From positions 1 through 64,000 of the forward strand of contig JAVBWI010000014.1 of NCBI GenBank assembly GCA_036677445.1: 64,000 nt of DNA. The letters run 5' to 3'. Shown here in pieces: positions 26,294 through 36,639 of this stretch; position 1 is the stretch's first letter; the number at the start of each line of letters is the position of its first letter. Below the pieces are notes generated by a model. The model did not search any database. It was given only the letters and a program-made list of their open reading frames with translations, and was not told the origin of the DNA. Made by a program: the position numbers and the translations under genes. The DNA comes from JAVBWI01 sp036677445 (lineage in GTDB: Bacteria; Bacillota; Clostridia; Christensenellales; CAG-138).

Positions 26294-27832
26294 ATGGATC
26301 GGATGATTCGCATTTTTGACACGACGTTGCGCGACGGCGAACAATCGCCCGGCTGCAGCATGGATATCAGGGAAAAACTGGAGGTTGCCAAACAGCTGGA
26401 AAGGCTCAAAGTGGACGTGATCGAGGCGGGGTTCGCCGTCTCTTCGCTGGGCGACTTTGAATCGGTCAGCAAGGTTGCAGGGCTCATCAAGGACTGCATG
26501 GTCGGGTCGCTTGCCCGGGCGCTGCCCAAGGATATCGATGCGGCCTACGAGGCGGTGAAGCGCGCAGAGGCGCCGCTGATCCACACATTCATTTCCACCT
26601 CGCCCGTGCACATGCACTACAAGCTGAAGATGACGCCGGAGCAGGTGTTGGAACGTACGGCGGCAATGGTAAGCTACGCACGGTCGTTATGCCCGCACGT
26701 GGAGTTTTCCGCAGAGGACGCCACGCGCAGCGAGCCGGAATTCTTGAAGCGGATCGTGGAAGCGGCCATTGAAAACGGGGCGGCAATCATCAATATCCCG
26801 GATACCGTAGGCTACGCCACGCCCGAACAGATGGCGGAGCTGATACGCTATCTCAAAGAAAACGTCTATAACATCGACCGCGCCGTACTTTCCGTGCATT
26901 GCCACGACGACCTGGGGCTGGCGGTCGCCAACTCGCTCGCGGCGATCGGCGCGGGTGCGACGCAGATAGAATGCACCATCAACGGGTTGGGCGAGCGCGC
27001 GGGCAACGCGGCGCTGGAAGAAATCGTGATGGCCCTCCATACGCGAAAAGATGCATTGCAGGCATCCTGCCGTGTGGACACCACCCAAATCCACCGGTCC
27101 AGCCGCCTGGTGTACGGAATTATAGGCATGGCTGCGCCGCTGAACAAGGCCATTGTGGGCGCGAACGCCTTTGCGCACGAATCGGGCATTCACCAGCACG
27201 GTGTATTGTCGGAGCGCACCACATATGAAATCATGTCGCCCGAGTCCATCGGGCTGAGCAAAAACAAAATGGTGCTGGGCAAGCACAGCGGCCGGCACGC
27301 GTTTGTGGAGCGTACCGCCGACCTTGGCTACAAGCTGAGCGAAGAGGAGATCAATAAGTTTTTCGAGGAGTTCAAGAAGCTCTGTGATAAGAAAAAAACG
27401 ATCGGCGATAACGACCTTGAAGCCATCATTACCAGCAAAATGGCGCAAAACGGCGGTATTTACAAGCTGAAGCGGTTCGACCTGCAGTCCGGTAATACCT
27501 CGAAATCGACCTGTGTGGTGCAGCTTGACAAGGACGGCGTGGAGCTTGAGGACGTCGCCCTGGGCGACGGGCCCATCGACGCCGCCTACAACGCCATCGA
27601 CAAGCTGGTGGACGGCCCGCCCTACGCGCTGGAGGATTACTCCATCCATTCCATTTCCGAAGGGAAGGACGCGCTGGGCGAGGTCATCGTCAAGCTCAAA
27701 GCAGGGAGCAAAACCATCACGGGCAGGGGGTTGTCGGTGGATATTATGGAAGCAAGCATACTCGCGTACCTCAACGGTGTAAACAAGCTGCTGGAAATGG
27801 GGGACAAATATGAAGAGACTGGAAATCCTTGA
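26294..27832 (+). CDS. leuA: 2-Isopropylmalate synthase
   Basis: A 512-residue enzyme that condenses acetyl-CoA with 2-oxoisovalerate, the first step of leucine synthesis. The TIM-barrel has DTTLRDGEQSPG and the metal site HCHDDLGLAVAN. GLGERAGNAALEE and SGIHQHGVL follow. The C-terminal LeuA allosteric domain, from about residue 385, allows leucine feedback. The third in-frame ATG (26294) is chosen: AAGGAGG directly abuts the first ATG (26285) but is nine bases from this one. It overlaps cimA by 23 bases. Confidence 0.95.
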   Translation: MDRMIRIFDTTLRDGEQSPGCSMDIREKLEVAKQLERLKVDVIEAGFAVSSLGDFESVSKVAGLIKDCMVGSLARALPKDIDAAYEAVKRAEAPLIHTFISTSPVHMHYKLKMTPEQVLERTAAMVSYARSLCPHVEFSAEDATRSEPEFLKRIVEAAIENGAAIINIPDTVGYATPEQMAELIRYLKENVYNIDRAVLSVHCHDDLGLAVANSLAAIGAGATQIECTINGLGERAGNAALEEIVMALHTRKDALQASCRVDTTQIHRSSRLVYGIIGMAAPLNKAIVGANAFAHESGIHQHGVLSERTTYEIMSPESIGLSKNKMVLGKHSGRHAFVERTADLGYKLSEEEINKFFEEFKKLCDKKKTIGDNDLEAIITSKMAQNGGIYKLKRFDLQSGNTSKSTCVVQLDKDGVELEDVALGDGPIDAAYNAIDKLVDGPPYALEDYSIHSISEGKDALGEVIVKLKAGSKTITGRGLSVDIMEASILAYLNGVNKLLEMGDKYEETGNP

Positions 27833-29378
27833 TACCACGCTGCGCGACGGCGCGCAGGCGGAGGGCGTGTCGTTTTCCGTGTCGGATAAGCTTCTGGTAG
27901 TACAAACGCTGGATGATTTCGGCATAAGGTATATTGAAGCGGGCAACCCCGGCTCCAACCCCAAGGATATGGAGTTTTTCAGGCAGGCGGAAAAGCTGCG
28001 GCTTCGTTATGCGCAGCTTGTGGCCTTCGGCAGCACCCGGCGCAAGGGCATCCGTGTGGAGGAGGACGCAAACGTCCTCTCCCTGCTGCAGGCCAATACG
28101 CCCTGTGTCTCGATATTCGGCAAATCGTGGGATCTGCATGTAAAAGAGATTCTCAAAGCCACGCTGGAAGAAAACCTTGCGTGCGTGGAGGATACGCTGT
28201 TCTTCTTTAAGCAAAAGGGAAAGGAAGTCATATTCGATGCGGAGCACTTCTTCGACGGATATTTGAACAACCCCGATTACGCCATGCGGGTGCTCGAAGC
28301 CGCAAACCGCGGCGGTGCTGATGTGCTTTGCCTGTGCGACACCAACGGCGGCACGCAGCCCATGCAGCTTTACCGTATCGTCAAAAGCGTCTGCGACCGC
28401 TTCCCCAATAGTCGCATCGGCATCCACTGTCATAACGACGCGGGCTGCGCCGTCGCCAATTCCCTGCTGGCAGCGGATGCGGGCTGCGTGCACATACAGG
28501 GCACGTTCACGGGTATCGGCGAACGCTGCGGCAATGCGGACCTGAGCGTCATCATACCGGACCTGCAGCTCAAGAACGGGTACGACTGTGTGAACGGCAA
28601 CATCGAAAGCCTGTATGAAACGGCGGTTAAGGTTTCGGAAATCACCAACCTTGCCCTGCCCGGCAATAAGCCGTATGTGGGCGAAAGCGCGTTCGCGCAC
28701 AAGGGCGGCATGCATATTGACGGGGTCGACAAGCTTTCCCGCTCCTTCGAACACGTTGGCCCGGATATGGTGGGCAACAAGCGCCGGTTTCTGCTCTCCG
28801 AGGTATCCGGCAAAAAAGCCATACTATTAAACATTCAAAAAATCGCGCCGACGCTTACGAAAGACAGCCCCGAGACCGCCGCCATACTGGAGCGGCTCAA
28901 GGAGCTGGAATACCGGGGATACCAGTTCGAGGTGGCCGACGCCAGCTTCGAGCTGATGGTCAAAAAAGTATTGGGCGCCTTCCAGCCGCATTTTTCATTG
29001 AGCATGTACAAAACCAGCGGGGAATTCCCGCCGCCGGACGGCAGCATGAGCTCGCACGCCATGATCAAGATCACGGTCGGCGGCAGCGACGAGGTGACCG
29101 CGGCCGTGGGCAACGGCCCGGTGCACGCGCTGGATTTGGCCCTGCGCAAAGCGCTGTGCGTGTTTTACCCCGTTCTTGGCGACGTGTATTTGATCGATTA
29201 CAAGGTGCGCGTGCTGGATACGGGGCAGGCGACGGGATCGCGGGTGCGCGTGCTTATTGAAAGCACCGACGGGCAGCGAAAGTGGATCACTGTCGGCGCG
29301 TCGACGGACATCATACAGGCGAGCTTCGAGGCGCTTGTGGATTCTCTTGAGTACAAACTGTGTATGGAGAATGAATAA
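27810..29378 (+). CDS. cimA: (R)-Citramalate synthase
   Basis: A 522-residue LeuA-like enzyme of the citramalate synthase branch. It condenses pyruvate with acetyl-CoA and so feeds isoleucine synthesis without threonine deaminase. DTTLRDGAQAEGVSFS replaces the DGEQSPG of LeuA, and HCHNDAGCAVANS, GIGERCGNADL and HKGGMHIDGV are typical of this group. A C-terminal regulatory domain is present. It starts inside leuA and ends directly at leuC. LeuCD and LeuB downstream can process citramalate as well as isopropylmalate. No ilvA is present in the window, which supports this route. Confidence 0.94.
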   Translation: MKRLEILDTTLRDGAQAEGVSFSVSDKLLVVQTLDDFGIRYIEAGNPGSNPKDMEFFRQAEKLRLRYAQLVAFGSTRRKGIRVEEDANVLSLLQANTPCVSIFGKSWDLHVKEILKATLEENLACVEDTLFFFKQKGKEVIFDAEHFFDGYLNNPDYAMRVLEAANRGGADVLCLCDTNGGTQPMQLYRIVKSVCDRFPNSRIGIHCHNDAGCAVANSLLAADAGCVHIQGTFTGIGERCGNADLSVIIPDLQLKNGYDCVNGNIESLYETAVKVSEITNLALPGNKPYVGESAFAHKGGMHIDGVDKLSRSFEHVGPDMVGNKRRFLLSEVSGKKAILLNIQKIAPTLTKDSPETAAILERLKELEYRGYQFEVADASFELMVKKVLGAFQPHFSLSMYKTSGEFPPPDGSMSSHAMIKITVGGSDEVTAAVGNGPVHALDLALRKALCVFYPVLGDVYLIDYKVRVLDTGQATGSRVRVLIESTDGQRKWITVGASTDIIQASFEALVDSLEYKLCMENE

Positions 29379-30644
29379 ATGGGAATGACGATGACACAGA
29401 AAATCCTTGCGGCCCACTGCGGCAGGGAACAGGTCACCGCAGGCGAAATCATTATGGCCGGGCTGGATCTGGTGCTGGGCAACGACATCACCGCCCCCGT
29501 GGCCATCAACGAGTTTTATAAGGCGGGATGCGGGGATGTTTATGATCAGGCAAAAGTCGCGCTGGTGATGGACCACTTTACACCCAACAAGGATATCAAG
29601 GCCGCCGAACAGTGCAGGCAGGTGCGTGCGTTCGCAAAGGAAAAGGGCGTTTTGAATTTTTTCGACGTGGGCGAAATGGGCGTGGAGCACGCGCTGCTGC
29701 CGGAGAAGGGGCTGGTCGTATCCGGCGACCTCGTGATCGGCGCGGACAGCCATACCTGTACCTACGGCGCGCTGGGCGCGTTTTCCACCGGCGTAGGCTC
29801 CACGGATATGGCGGCCGGCATGGCGACCGGCAAGGTCTGGCTCAAGGTGCCCGCCGCGCTGCGCTTCCGCCTGACCGGCAAGCTAAGAAAATGGGTTTCC
29901 GGCAAGGATGTGATACTGCACATCATAGGCAAAATCGGCGTGGGCGGCGCGCTGTACAAATCCATGGAGTTTACAGGCGACGGCGTCGCGTCGCTTTCTA
30001 TGAGCGACCGGTTCTGCATCGCCAACATGGCCATCGAGGCGGGCGCGAAAAACGGCATTTTTCCGGTGGATGCGCAAACCCTCGCTTATGTGCGGGAGCA
30101 CAGTACGCGGCAGCCCGTGGCGTATGCGGCGGATGATGACGCGCAGTATGAACGCGTTTATGAAATCGACCTTTCCGCCATCAGGCAAACGGTCGCATTC
30201 CCGCATCTTCCCGAGAACGCGAGAACGTTTGACAGTATCCCGGAAATCCGCATCGACCAGGTCGTCATCGGCTCCTGCACCAACGGCAGGCTGGAAGACC
30301 TCATCGTCGCGGCGGAAGAGCTCAAGGGCAAAAATGTCGCGAAGCACGTGCGCGCCATCGTCATTCCCGCCACGCAGCAAATCTATCTCGACGCGATGGA
30401 GATGGGGCTGATCCGGACGTTTATCGAGGCGGGCTGCGTAGTCTCCACGCCCACCTGCGGGCCCTGCCTTGGCGGGCACATGGGAATCTTGGCAAAAGGG
30501 GAGCGTTGCGTATCCACCACCAACCGGAATTTCGTGGGGCGTATGGGCCACCCCGAAAGCGAGGTTTATCTCGCAAGCCCGGCGGTCGCGGCGGCGTCCG
30601 CCATCGCGGGCAGGCTGGCGCAGAATGATTTAGGAGTGAGGTGA
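29379..30644 (+). CDS. leuC: 3-Isopropylmalate/citramalate dehydratase large subunit
   Basis: A 421-residue aconitase-family subunit that binds a [4Fe-4S] cluster. [25 protein letters not shown], the Cys in [13 protein letters not shown], and [13 protein letters not shown] (the two remaining cluster Cys) are all present. The length of about 420 marks the short archaeal/Clostridia-type LeuC. Starts at 29379, 29385 and 29391 are possible; the first is adjacent to the cimA stop. It works with LeuD. Confidence 0.95.
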   Translation: MGMTMTQKILAAHCGREQVTAGEIIMAGLDLVLGNDITAPVAINEFYKAGCGDVYDQAKVALVMDHFTPNKDIKAAEQCRQVRAFAKEKGVLNFFDVGEMGVEHALLPEKGLVVSGDLVIGADSHTCTYGALGAFSTGVGSTDMAAGMATGKVWLKVPAALRFRLTGKLRKWVSGKDVILHIIGKIGVGGALYKSMEFTGDGVASLSMSDRFCIANMAIEAGAKNGIFPVDAQTLAYVREHSTRQPVAYAADDDAQYERVYEIDLSAIRQTVAFPHLPENARTFDSIPEIRIDQVVIGSCTNGRLEDLIVAAEELKGKNVAKHVRAIVIPATQQIYLDAMEMGLIRTFIEAGCVVSTPTCGPCLGGHMGILAKGERCVSTTNRNFVGRMGHPESEVYLASPAVAAASAIAGRLAQNDLGVR

Positions 30645-30649
30645 AGCGA

Positions 30650-31132
30650 ATGAAAACACAGGGCCATGTCATCAAATACGGCGACAACGTGGATACGGAT
30701 GTCATCATCCCCGCGCGCTACCTCAATACCGCGGACCCCAAAGAGCTCGCCGCCCATTGCATGGAGGATATCGACCCGTCGTTTATCAAGCGCGTACAGC
30801 CGGGGGATATCATCGTTGCGGGCAGCAACTTCGGTTGCGGCTCCTCACGCGAGCACGCGCCGCTTGCCATAAAGGAATCCGGCATTGCGGCGGTGGTCGC
30901 AAAGAGCTTTGCGCGCATATTCTACCGCAACGCCATCAACATCGGGCTGCCTATTCTCGAGTGCGACGCATCCTTTGATGATGGCGACGTAATGGAGATC
31001 GATTTCGATTCGGGGCAGCTCAAAAACCTGAATACGGGGGTCACGGCCGGCTTTGCGCCCTTCCCGGCGTTTTTGCAGGAGATCATATCCGCGGGCGGGC
31101 TGCTCAACGCGATACGCGGAGGGAAAGTATGA
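30650..31132 (+). CDS. leuD: 3-Isopropylmalate/citramalate dehydratase small subunit
   Basis: A 160-residue swivelling domain that completes the active site of Leu[31 protein letters not shown] and [18 protein letters not shown] are the family signatures. The ATG at 30650 follows AGGAGTGAGG. The stop overlaps the start of leuB (ATGA). Confidence 0.95.
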   Translation: MKTQGHVIKYGDNVDTDVIIPARYLNTADPKELAAHCMEDIDPSFIKRVQPGDIIVAGSNFGCGSSREHAPLAIKESGIAAVVAKSFARIFYRNAINIGLPILECDASFDDGDVMEIDFDSGQLKNLNTGVTAGFAPFPAFLQEIISAGGLLNAIRGGKV

Positions 31133-32199
31133 ACTATACCATTGCGGTAATCGAAGGGGATGGGATCGGACCGGAAATCGTGGGTTCCGCCATGTGCGTG
31201 CTGGAAAGAACCGGCGCGCGCTACGGACATGCGTTTACCTTCACCAAGCTGCCCGCGGGCGGCGCGGCGCTGGACCGCTTTGGCGTCCCGTTGCCGGAGG
31301 AAACGGTGGAGGCCTGTTTAAAAAGCGACAGCGTGCTGCTCGGGGCCGTCGGCGGGCCGAAATGGGACACGCTGCCCGGGCATCTTCGCCCTGAAAAGGC
31401 GCTGCTGGGGTTACGCAAAGCGCTGGGCCTTTATGCAAACATCCGCCCTGCGAAGCTGCTGCCCGAGCTGCGTGCGGCCTGCCCCCTGCGGGAGGATATC
31501 GCGTCCCGGGGCTTCGACATGGTGATCGTGCGGGAACTGACGGGCGGCATGTATTTTGGGCAGAGCGGCAGAAGGGAAGGCGCTTTGGGCGCGGAGGCGT
31601 ATGACACCGAATGCTACAGCGAAACCGAGATTGCGCGCATCGGCCATATCGCGTTTCAAATGGCGCAAAAGCGCGGCAAGCGGCTAGTTAGCATCGATAA
31701 GGCGAACGTGCTGGAAAGCTCCCGCCTGTGGCGGGAGGGTATGCACCGGCTCTCAAATTCCTATCCCGACGTGGCGCTTACGGATATGCTGGTGGACAAC
31801 GCGGCCATGCAGCTCATCAAAAATCCTGCGCAGTTTGACGTGGCCGTGACCAGCAACATGTTCGGCGATATCCTGTCCGACGAGGCCTCGCAGCTGACCG
31901 GTTCCATAGGGCTTTTGCCCTCCGCGTCCCTGGGCGATAACAAACGCGGCCTGTACGAGCCCATTCACGGCTCGGCGCCGGATATCGCGGGCCAAAACAA
32001 GGCGAACCCAATCGCGGCGGTTTTATCCGCCGCCATGATGCTGCGGTGGTCGTTTGCGCTTTACGAAGAGGCGGATTGTATCGAGCATGCCGTTTCCGCC
32101 GTTCTCCGGGCAGGCTGCCGCACCGCGGATATCGCGCAGGGCAATGCGCCGTATATCGGATGTGAAGAAATGACCGCGCAGATACTGGGGTATATTTAG
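31129..32199 (+). CDS. leuB: 3-Isopropylmalate dehydrogenase
   Basis: A 356-residue NAD-dependent oxidative decarboxylase. It shows GDGIGPEIV at the N terminus, the substrate-binding Arg residues in [16 protein letters not shown] and [11 protein letters not shown], the metal and active-site residues in [14 protein letters not shown] and [11 protein letters not shown], and the NAD site [15 protein letters not shown]. It is the last gene of the operon and is followed by hairpins shared with the convergent fhs. Confidence 0.95.
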   Translation: MNYTIAVIEGDGIGPEIVGSAMCVLERTGARYGHAFTFTKLPAGGAALDRFGVPLPEETVEACLKSDSVLLGAVGGPKWDTLPGHLRPEKALLGLRKALGLYANIRPAKLLPELRAACPLREDIASRGFDMVIVRELTGGMYFGQSGRREGALGAEAYDTECYSETEIARIGHIAFQMAQKRGKRLVSIDKANVLESSRLWREGMHRLSNSYPDVALTDMLVDNAAMQLIKNPAQFDVAVTSNMFGDILSDEASQLTGSIGLLPSASLGDNKRGLYEPIHGSAPDIAGQNKANPIAAVLSAAMMLRWSFALYEEADCIEHAVSAVLRAGCRTADIAQGNAPYIGCEEMTAQILGYI

Positions 32200-32223
32200 A
32201 TAGGAAGAGCGATCATATAAAAA

Positions 32224-32328
32224 GTCCCATCTGGCGGCATGTGCGTCAGATGGGACACCTTGCGTGCAGGCAAGCGGTGAGTGAGCCTGCACGAAAAACC
32301 TCGCAAAAGTGGCAACTACCACTTTTGC
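32224..32328. terminator. Three consecutive hairpins between leuB and fhs
   Basis: Stems are 32224-32233/32247-32256, 32263-32271/32284-32292 and 32303-32312/32319-32328, each 9-10 bp and perfect. The last, read on the minus strand, is followed by GAGGTTTTT and serves fhs. The first two lie after leuB and lack a clear T tract. Confidence 0.7.
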
Positions 32329-32333
32329 AACTG

Positions 32334-34007
32334 TTAGAACAACCCGCTTATCTTCCCGTTCTCATCCACGTCGATCTTCTCCGCGGCGGAAAGCTTGGGC
32401 AGCCCCGGCATTGTCATGATGTCGCCGGTGAGCGCCACAATAAAGCCCGCGCCCGCGGAGATCTTCAAATTCCGCACTGCCACGCGGAAGCCCTTGGGCG
32501 CGCCAAGTAGCGCGGCGTTATCCGAAAAGCTGTACTGCGTTTTCGCCATACAGATGGGCAGGCTGCCAAAGCCGAGCTGCGTAAACAGCTCCGCCTGCTT
32601 TTTTGCCGCGGGCAGAAGGTCCACGCCCTCGCCGTGGTAAATGTCGCACACAATGCGCTCCAGCTTTTCGTGTATGGGCAGCGCCGTATCGTAGCAGAAC
32701 CGGAAATCGCCCGGCTGCTCGCATAGCTTTATAACAGCCTCCGCCAGCGCCATGCCGCCTTTGCCGCCCTTTGCCCACACCTCGGAAAGCACGGCGTTGA
32801 CATTCAACTCGCGGCACTTTTCCTGCGCCAGCGCGATCTCCGCTTCGGTATCCGTCGGGAATCGGTTGAGCGCCACCACGCAGGGCAGCCCGTATACGGA
32901 GGTAATGTTCTCCACATGCCGCAGCAGGTTGGGCAGGCCCTTTTCCAGCGCGGCAAGGTTCTCCTCGCCCAGCGTGCCCTTCGCGGCGCCGCCGTGGTGC
33001 TTGAGCGCGCGGATGGTGGCGACGACCACCACCGCGTCGGGCACAAGGCCCGCCATGCGGCACTTGATATCGAAGAACTTTTCCGCGCCCAGGTCCGCGC
33101 CGAAGCCCGCCTCGGTAATGGCGTAATCGCCCAGCTTCCGCGCCATCTGCGTGGCGATGACGGAGTTGCATCCGTGCGCGATGTTGGCAAACGGCCCGCC
33201 GTGTATCAGCGCGGGCGTGCCTTCGAGCGTCTGCACCAGGTTGGGCTTAAGCGCGTCGCGCAACAGCGCGGCAAGCGCACCCTCCGCCTTAAGCTGGCCC
33301 GCCGTTACCGGCGCGTTGCCGAATGTATACCCCACGATCATGCGGGAGAGTTTGTCTTTAAGCATGGCGGTATCGTTGGAAAGGCAAAGCACCGCCATGA
33401 TTTCGGAGGCAGCGGTGATATCGAACCCGTCCTCGCGGGGCATGCCGCCCGTATTGCCGCCCAGGCCGCAGACGATGGCGCGAAGCTGCCGGTCGTTCAT
33501 ATCCATGCAGCGTTTCCAGGTGATGCGGCGGGGGTCAATTCGCAGCTCGTTGCCCTGGAAAATGTGGTTGTCTATCATGGCGCTTAAAAGGTTGTTCGCG
33601 GCGCCGATGGCGTGGAAATCGCCGGTAAAGTGCAGGTTGATATCCTCCATGGGCACCACCTGCGCATAGCCGCCGCCCGCAGCGCCGCCCTTTACGCCAA
33701 ACACCGGCCCCAGCGAAGGCTCGCGCAGCGCCACGGCGGCGCGCTTGCCCAACTGCCTGAAGCCGTCGGCCAGGCCCACGGTGGTGGTGGTTTTGCCCTC
33801 GCCCGCGGGCGTGGGGTTAATGGCCGTTACCAATATCAGCTTGCCGTCCGGCCGGTCGGTATTATGTAAAAACGTACCGTCGATCTTTGCTTTGTAATTG
33901 CCGTAGTATTCAAGGTATGCTTCGTCAATGCCCGCCTCGCGCGCGATATCCCGGATATTGCTTATGGGTGCCTGCTGTGCGATCTCAATGTCTGAGGGAA
34001 AGTGCAT
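32334..34007 (-). CDS. fhs: Formate-tetrahydrofolate ligase
   Basis: A 557-residue cytosolic enzyme that forms 10-formyltetrahydrofolate from formate, THF and ATP. The P-loop region is [17 protein letters not shown] (64-80). [25 protein letters not shown] and the C-terminal PGLP near the end are typical. The ATG at 34007 follows AAGGCGG; an in-frame start 11 codons earlier has none. It is a single gene. It feeds one-carbon metabolism and, where the rest exists, the methyl branch of the Wood-Ljungdahl pathway; no other pathway gene is in the window. The 239 bases upstream contain no confident promoter. Confidence 0.96.
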   Translation of the reverse strand: MHFPSDIEIAQQAPISNIRDIAREAGIDEAYLEYYGNYKAKIDGTFLHNTDRPDGKLILVTAINPTPAGEGKTTTTVGLADGFRQLGKRAAVALREPSLGPVFGVKGGAAGGGYAQVVPMEDINLHFTGDFHAIGAANNLLSAMIDNHIFQGNELRIDPRRITWKRCMDMNDRQLRAIVCGLGGNTGGMPREDGFDITAASEIMAVLCLSNDTAMLKDKLSRMIVGYTFGNAPVTAGQLKAEGALAALLRDALKPNLVQTLEGTPALIHGGPFANIAHGCNSVIATQMARKLGDYAITEAGFGADLGAEKFFDIKCRMAGLVPDAVVVVATIRALKHHGGAAKGTLGEENLAALEKGLPNLLRHVENITSVYGLPCVVALNRFPTDTEAEIALAQEKCRELNVNAVLSEVWAKGGKGGMALAEAVIKLCEQPGDFRFCYDTALPIHEKLERIVCDIYHGEGVDLLPAAKKQAELFTQLGFGSLPICMAKTQYSFSDNAALLGAPKGFRVAVRNLKISAGAGFIVALTGDIMTMPGLPKLSAAEKIDVDENGKISGLF

Positions 34008-34246
34008 GTGTCCGTAACCGCCTTTTACTCGTTGTTGCATGCCAGGTCAGTATTCCACGCGTGATGGATGCAAGGATGCCCGCCCTGCGATACCCCCAAA
34101 AAACATGCTTATCTAACCACAATAATATAAAATAGCGAATATGTACAGCCGATTTCCGCAAAAATCGACAACTTTCGGATATGAAAATGATGCGCAGGCA
34201 GGGAGGTTTCTCCTGTTACTGCGGTCTTCCAAGGGTTTGGCTAAAA

Positions 34247-35470
34247 TCAGCATGGGGTAAGAAATGCATCCCAGACGGCCTGCGCCGCTGCCTGCACCCT
34301 GCTGTTGCTGTCGATTACGGTATGCGCAAACGCGCGGTAAATCGGCGCGCGCTGTTCGTACATGGCATACAAATCCGTTGAAAGCGGCCTGCCCGAAACG
34401 GCAAGCGTTTCAATATCCCGTTGCAGGTAAAATATCCGCCCGTTCTGCAAAAGAGCCAAACGGTTTTCACATAACAGCGGCGCGCCGCCGCCCGTCGCGA
34501 TGATGCGCCCGCCTTCGCGCGCCGCCACAGCGACGGCAGCCGCTTCCCGCACGCGAAAGCCCGCTTCGCCCTCCCGTTCGAATATTTCAGGAATGGATAT
34601 GCCCGCTTCCCGCTCGATAAGCGCGTCGGTATCGATCAAGACCCGCCCCGCTATCTTGGCGAGCGCCCGCCCGACGCTGCTTTTGCCGCAGCCGGGCATG
34701 CCGATGAGCACGATGTTAGTAAGCTGCCGCGTCAGCGCCGCAACTATTTCCTCTATGCGCGCCTGTGGAATCGCAGTGTTTGTAAAATGCTCCGCCGCCG
34801 CGTGCGCCTGCGCCACCAGCATAGGAAGCCCGCCCGCGCAGGGGATTTTGCGAAAACCCGCTTCCAGTATCAGCCGGGTGCGCAGTGGGTTGTAAACGAC
34901 GTCCAGTACGCCGGAAAGGCTGGGGAAAGTATCCAGCGAAACCGGGCAGTCCGCAACGTTGGGGTACATGCCGACAGGCGTGGTGTTGATGAGTATATCC
35001 GCGTCCGCATGGCGGTCAAGGGTATCGTAATTGTTTTCTCCGGTGCGGGAAATCACCACGATATTACCTGCGCCCAAATCCTCCGCGGCAACAGCCGCCG
35101 TACGCGATGTGCCGCCGGAGCCGAGTATCAGCACCTTTTTGCCCTGAAAGGCAATGCCCGTGCGGCGGGCAAGGTATAAAAACCCGTCGTAATCCGTGTT
35201 ATGTCCGGTGATGCGGCGGTCTGAGGAATACAGCAGCGTGTTGACGCTGCCGATTCGCTTGGCGGCGTCGGTCAGCGTATCGCAGTATGGCAACACAGAG
35301 AGCTTGTAGGGAATGGTCACGTTCAGCCCGCCAATACCCGGCTGACGCAGAAACGCCGCAAGCTCCCCGGGCGCGAGCGGGTACAGCGCGTAATCGTACC
35401 CGCCGAGCAAATTGTGTATGGTTTTGGAATGGCTGTGCGACAGCTTTCCGCCGATTAGACCGTATCGCAT
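34247..35470 (-). CDS. aroE-aroK: Shikimate dehydrogenase fused to shikimate kinase
   Basis: A 407-residue bifunctional protein. Residues 1-245 are AroE: substrate site NVTIPYK (50-56, Lys56), NTDYDGF (91-97) and NADP site ILGSGGTSRTA. From about residue 250 it is AroK: Walker A IGMPGCGKSSVGRAL (256-270), the DTD motif near 280, the GGG substrate loop 327-329, and the lid Arg in SGRPLS. The fusion catalyses reduction of 3-dehydroshikimate and phosphorylation of shikimate, non-adjacent to dehydroquinase, which is missing here. The ATG lies one base after the pheA stop with a weak ribosome site, so translation is likely coupled. It is the last gene of the aromatic operon. Confidence 0.94.
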   Translation of the reverse strand: MRYGLIGGKLSHSHSKTIHNLLGGYDYALYPLAPGELAAFLRQPGIGGLNVTIPYKLSVLPYCDTLTDAAKRIGSVNTLLYSSDRRITGHNTDYDGFLYLARRTGIAFQGKKVLILGSGGTSRTAAVAAEDLGAGNIVVISRTGENNYDTLDRHADADILINTTPVGMYPNVADCPVSLDTFPSLSGVLDVVYNPLRTRLILEAGFRKIPCAGGLPMLVAQAHAAAEHFTNTAIPQARIEEIVAALTRQLTNIVLIGMPGCGKSSVGRALAKIAGRVLIDTDALIEREAGISIPEIFEREGEAGFRVREAAAVAVAAREGGRIIATGGGAPLLCENRLALLQNGRIFYLQRDIETLAVSGRPLSTDLYAMYEQRAPIYRAFAHTVIDSNSRVQAAAQAVWDAFLTPC

Positions 35471-35471
35471 T

Positions 35472-36611
35472 TTATATCTCACTGTAGCTTCCCAGGAAAC
35501 CGAAATGCGGGTTGGTCTGCGAAAGCTCTTCCATAAGATCCATTACCGCGGGCGTCCAAACCGAAGCCTCCAGATCCAGATAGAACAGGAACTCGAACGC
35601 ACTGCCCGCGATGGGGCGGCTTTCAAGCTTGGTCAAATTCAGCCCCAGCACCGAGAATTTGGAAATCAGGCTGTACAGTGAGCCGGGCTTATGCGGCACG
35701 GATAGCGTCAGGCTGATTTTGTTTGCGCCGGGGTAGATGGCGGGCTCGCGCGCGATGCAGATAAAGCGAGTGTAATTGTTTGCGTTGTTCTGCACGCCCT
35801 CCTTGAGTATGTTCAGCCCGTAAAGCGTAGCGCAGTCATGCGAGGAGATGGCGGCAAGATCCGTCCGGTCCGTTTCCGCGGCTATCTGCGCGGCGATCGC
35901 GGTGTTCTTTACGGCGTTGATCTTCGCGTTGGGGAACAGGTCGAACAGGTTGCTGCACTGCTCCAGCGCATATTCGTGCGAGCAGATTTCGCGGATATCC
36001 GAAAGCTGTACGCCCGGCTTCGCCATGAGATAATGGTTGACATGCAGCTTTACGCTGCGCACGATGCTGAACTCGAACCGGTCCAGCAAATCGTACACGC
36101 CGTTGACCGAGCCGGAGGAGCTGTTTTCAATGGGCAGCACGCCGAACTCGCAAAGCCCGCTCTGCACCGCCTGAAACACGGCCTCAAAGCTGCGGAAGTA
36201 CATGATGTCCGAGGCCGCGAACAACTTGTCGCATGCCATCTGCGAATATGCGCCTTCCACGCCCTGGCAGGCGACCACGCCGGAGGAGGGGAATATTTCG
36301 TTTGCAGGCTTTTCCGCCCTGCGTATCATGGCCGTCAGTTCCCCCTGCTTGGCCACAAGCCGCATCTGGTAGGAGCGGCTCATCTCAAAGAGCGTGGAAA
36401 AGAGCATTCGGGCATACGCTTCCAGGTCTTCGCCCGCCAGGCGGGAAACCCGCAGCAGCACCTCGCGCTCCCGCGCTTTGTTTAAAACGGGTATACCGCT
36501 CTGTTCCTTAAACGACGCTACTTCTGCACAAAGCGCCATGCGCTCTTTGAACAGCGCGATCAAGCTATCGTCCACCCGGTCGATTCGGTCCCTGATTTCC
36601 TGCAAATCCAT
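35472..36611 (-). CDS. pheA: Bifunctional chorismate mutase / prephenate dehydratase
   Basis: A 379-residue P-protein. The N-terminal AroQ-type mutase (1-85) begins LQEIRDRIDRVDDSLIALF. The dehydratase domain (about 105-285) has CQGVEGAYSQMA, ENSSSGSVNGVYDLL and the conserved NYTRF. The ACT domain (about 290-370) with KPGSLYSLI and LESRPI binds phenylalanine for feedback inhibition. The ATG at 36611 follows GGAGG. The mutase activity supplies prephenate for both PheA and TyrA. Confidence 0.95.
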   Translation of the reverse strand: MDLQEIRDRIDRVDDSLIALFKERMALCAEVASFKEQSGIPVLNKAREREVLLRVSRLAGEDLEAYARMLFSTLFEMSRSYQMRLVAKQGELTAMIRRAEKPANEIFPSSGVVACQGVEGAYSQMACDKLFAASDIMYFRSFEAVFQAVQSGLCEFGVLPIENSSSGSVNGVYDLLDRFEFSIVRSVKLHVNHYLMAKPGVQLSDIREICSHEYALEQCSNLFDLFPNAKINAVKNTAIAAQIAAETDRTDLAAISSHDCATLYGLNILKEGVQNNANNYTRFICIAREPAIYPGANKISLTLSVPHKPGSLYSLISKFSVLGLNLTKLESRPIAGSAFEFLFYLDLEASVWTPAVMDLMEELSQTNPHFGFLGSYSEI

Positions 36612-36639
36612 AAAAGCATGTTCCTCCACTGAAAAATGT

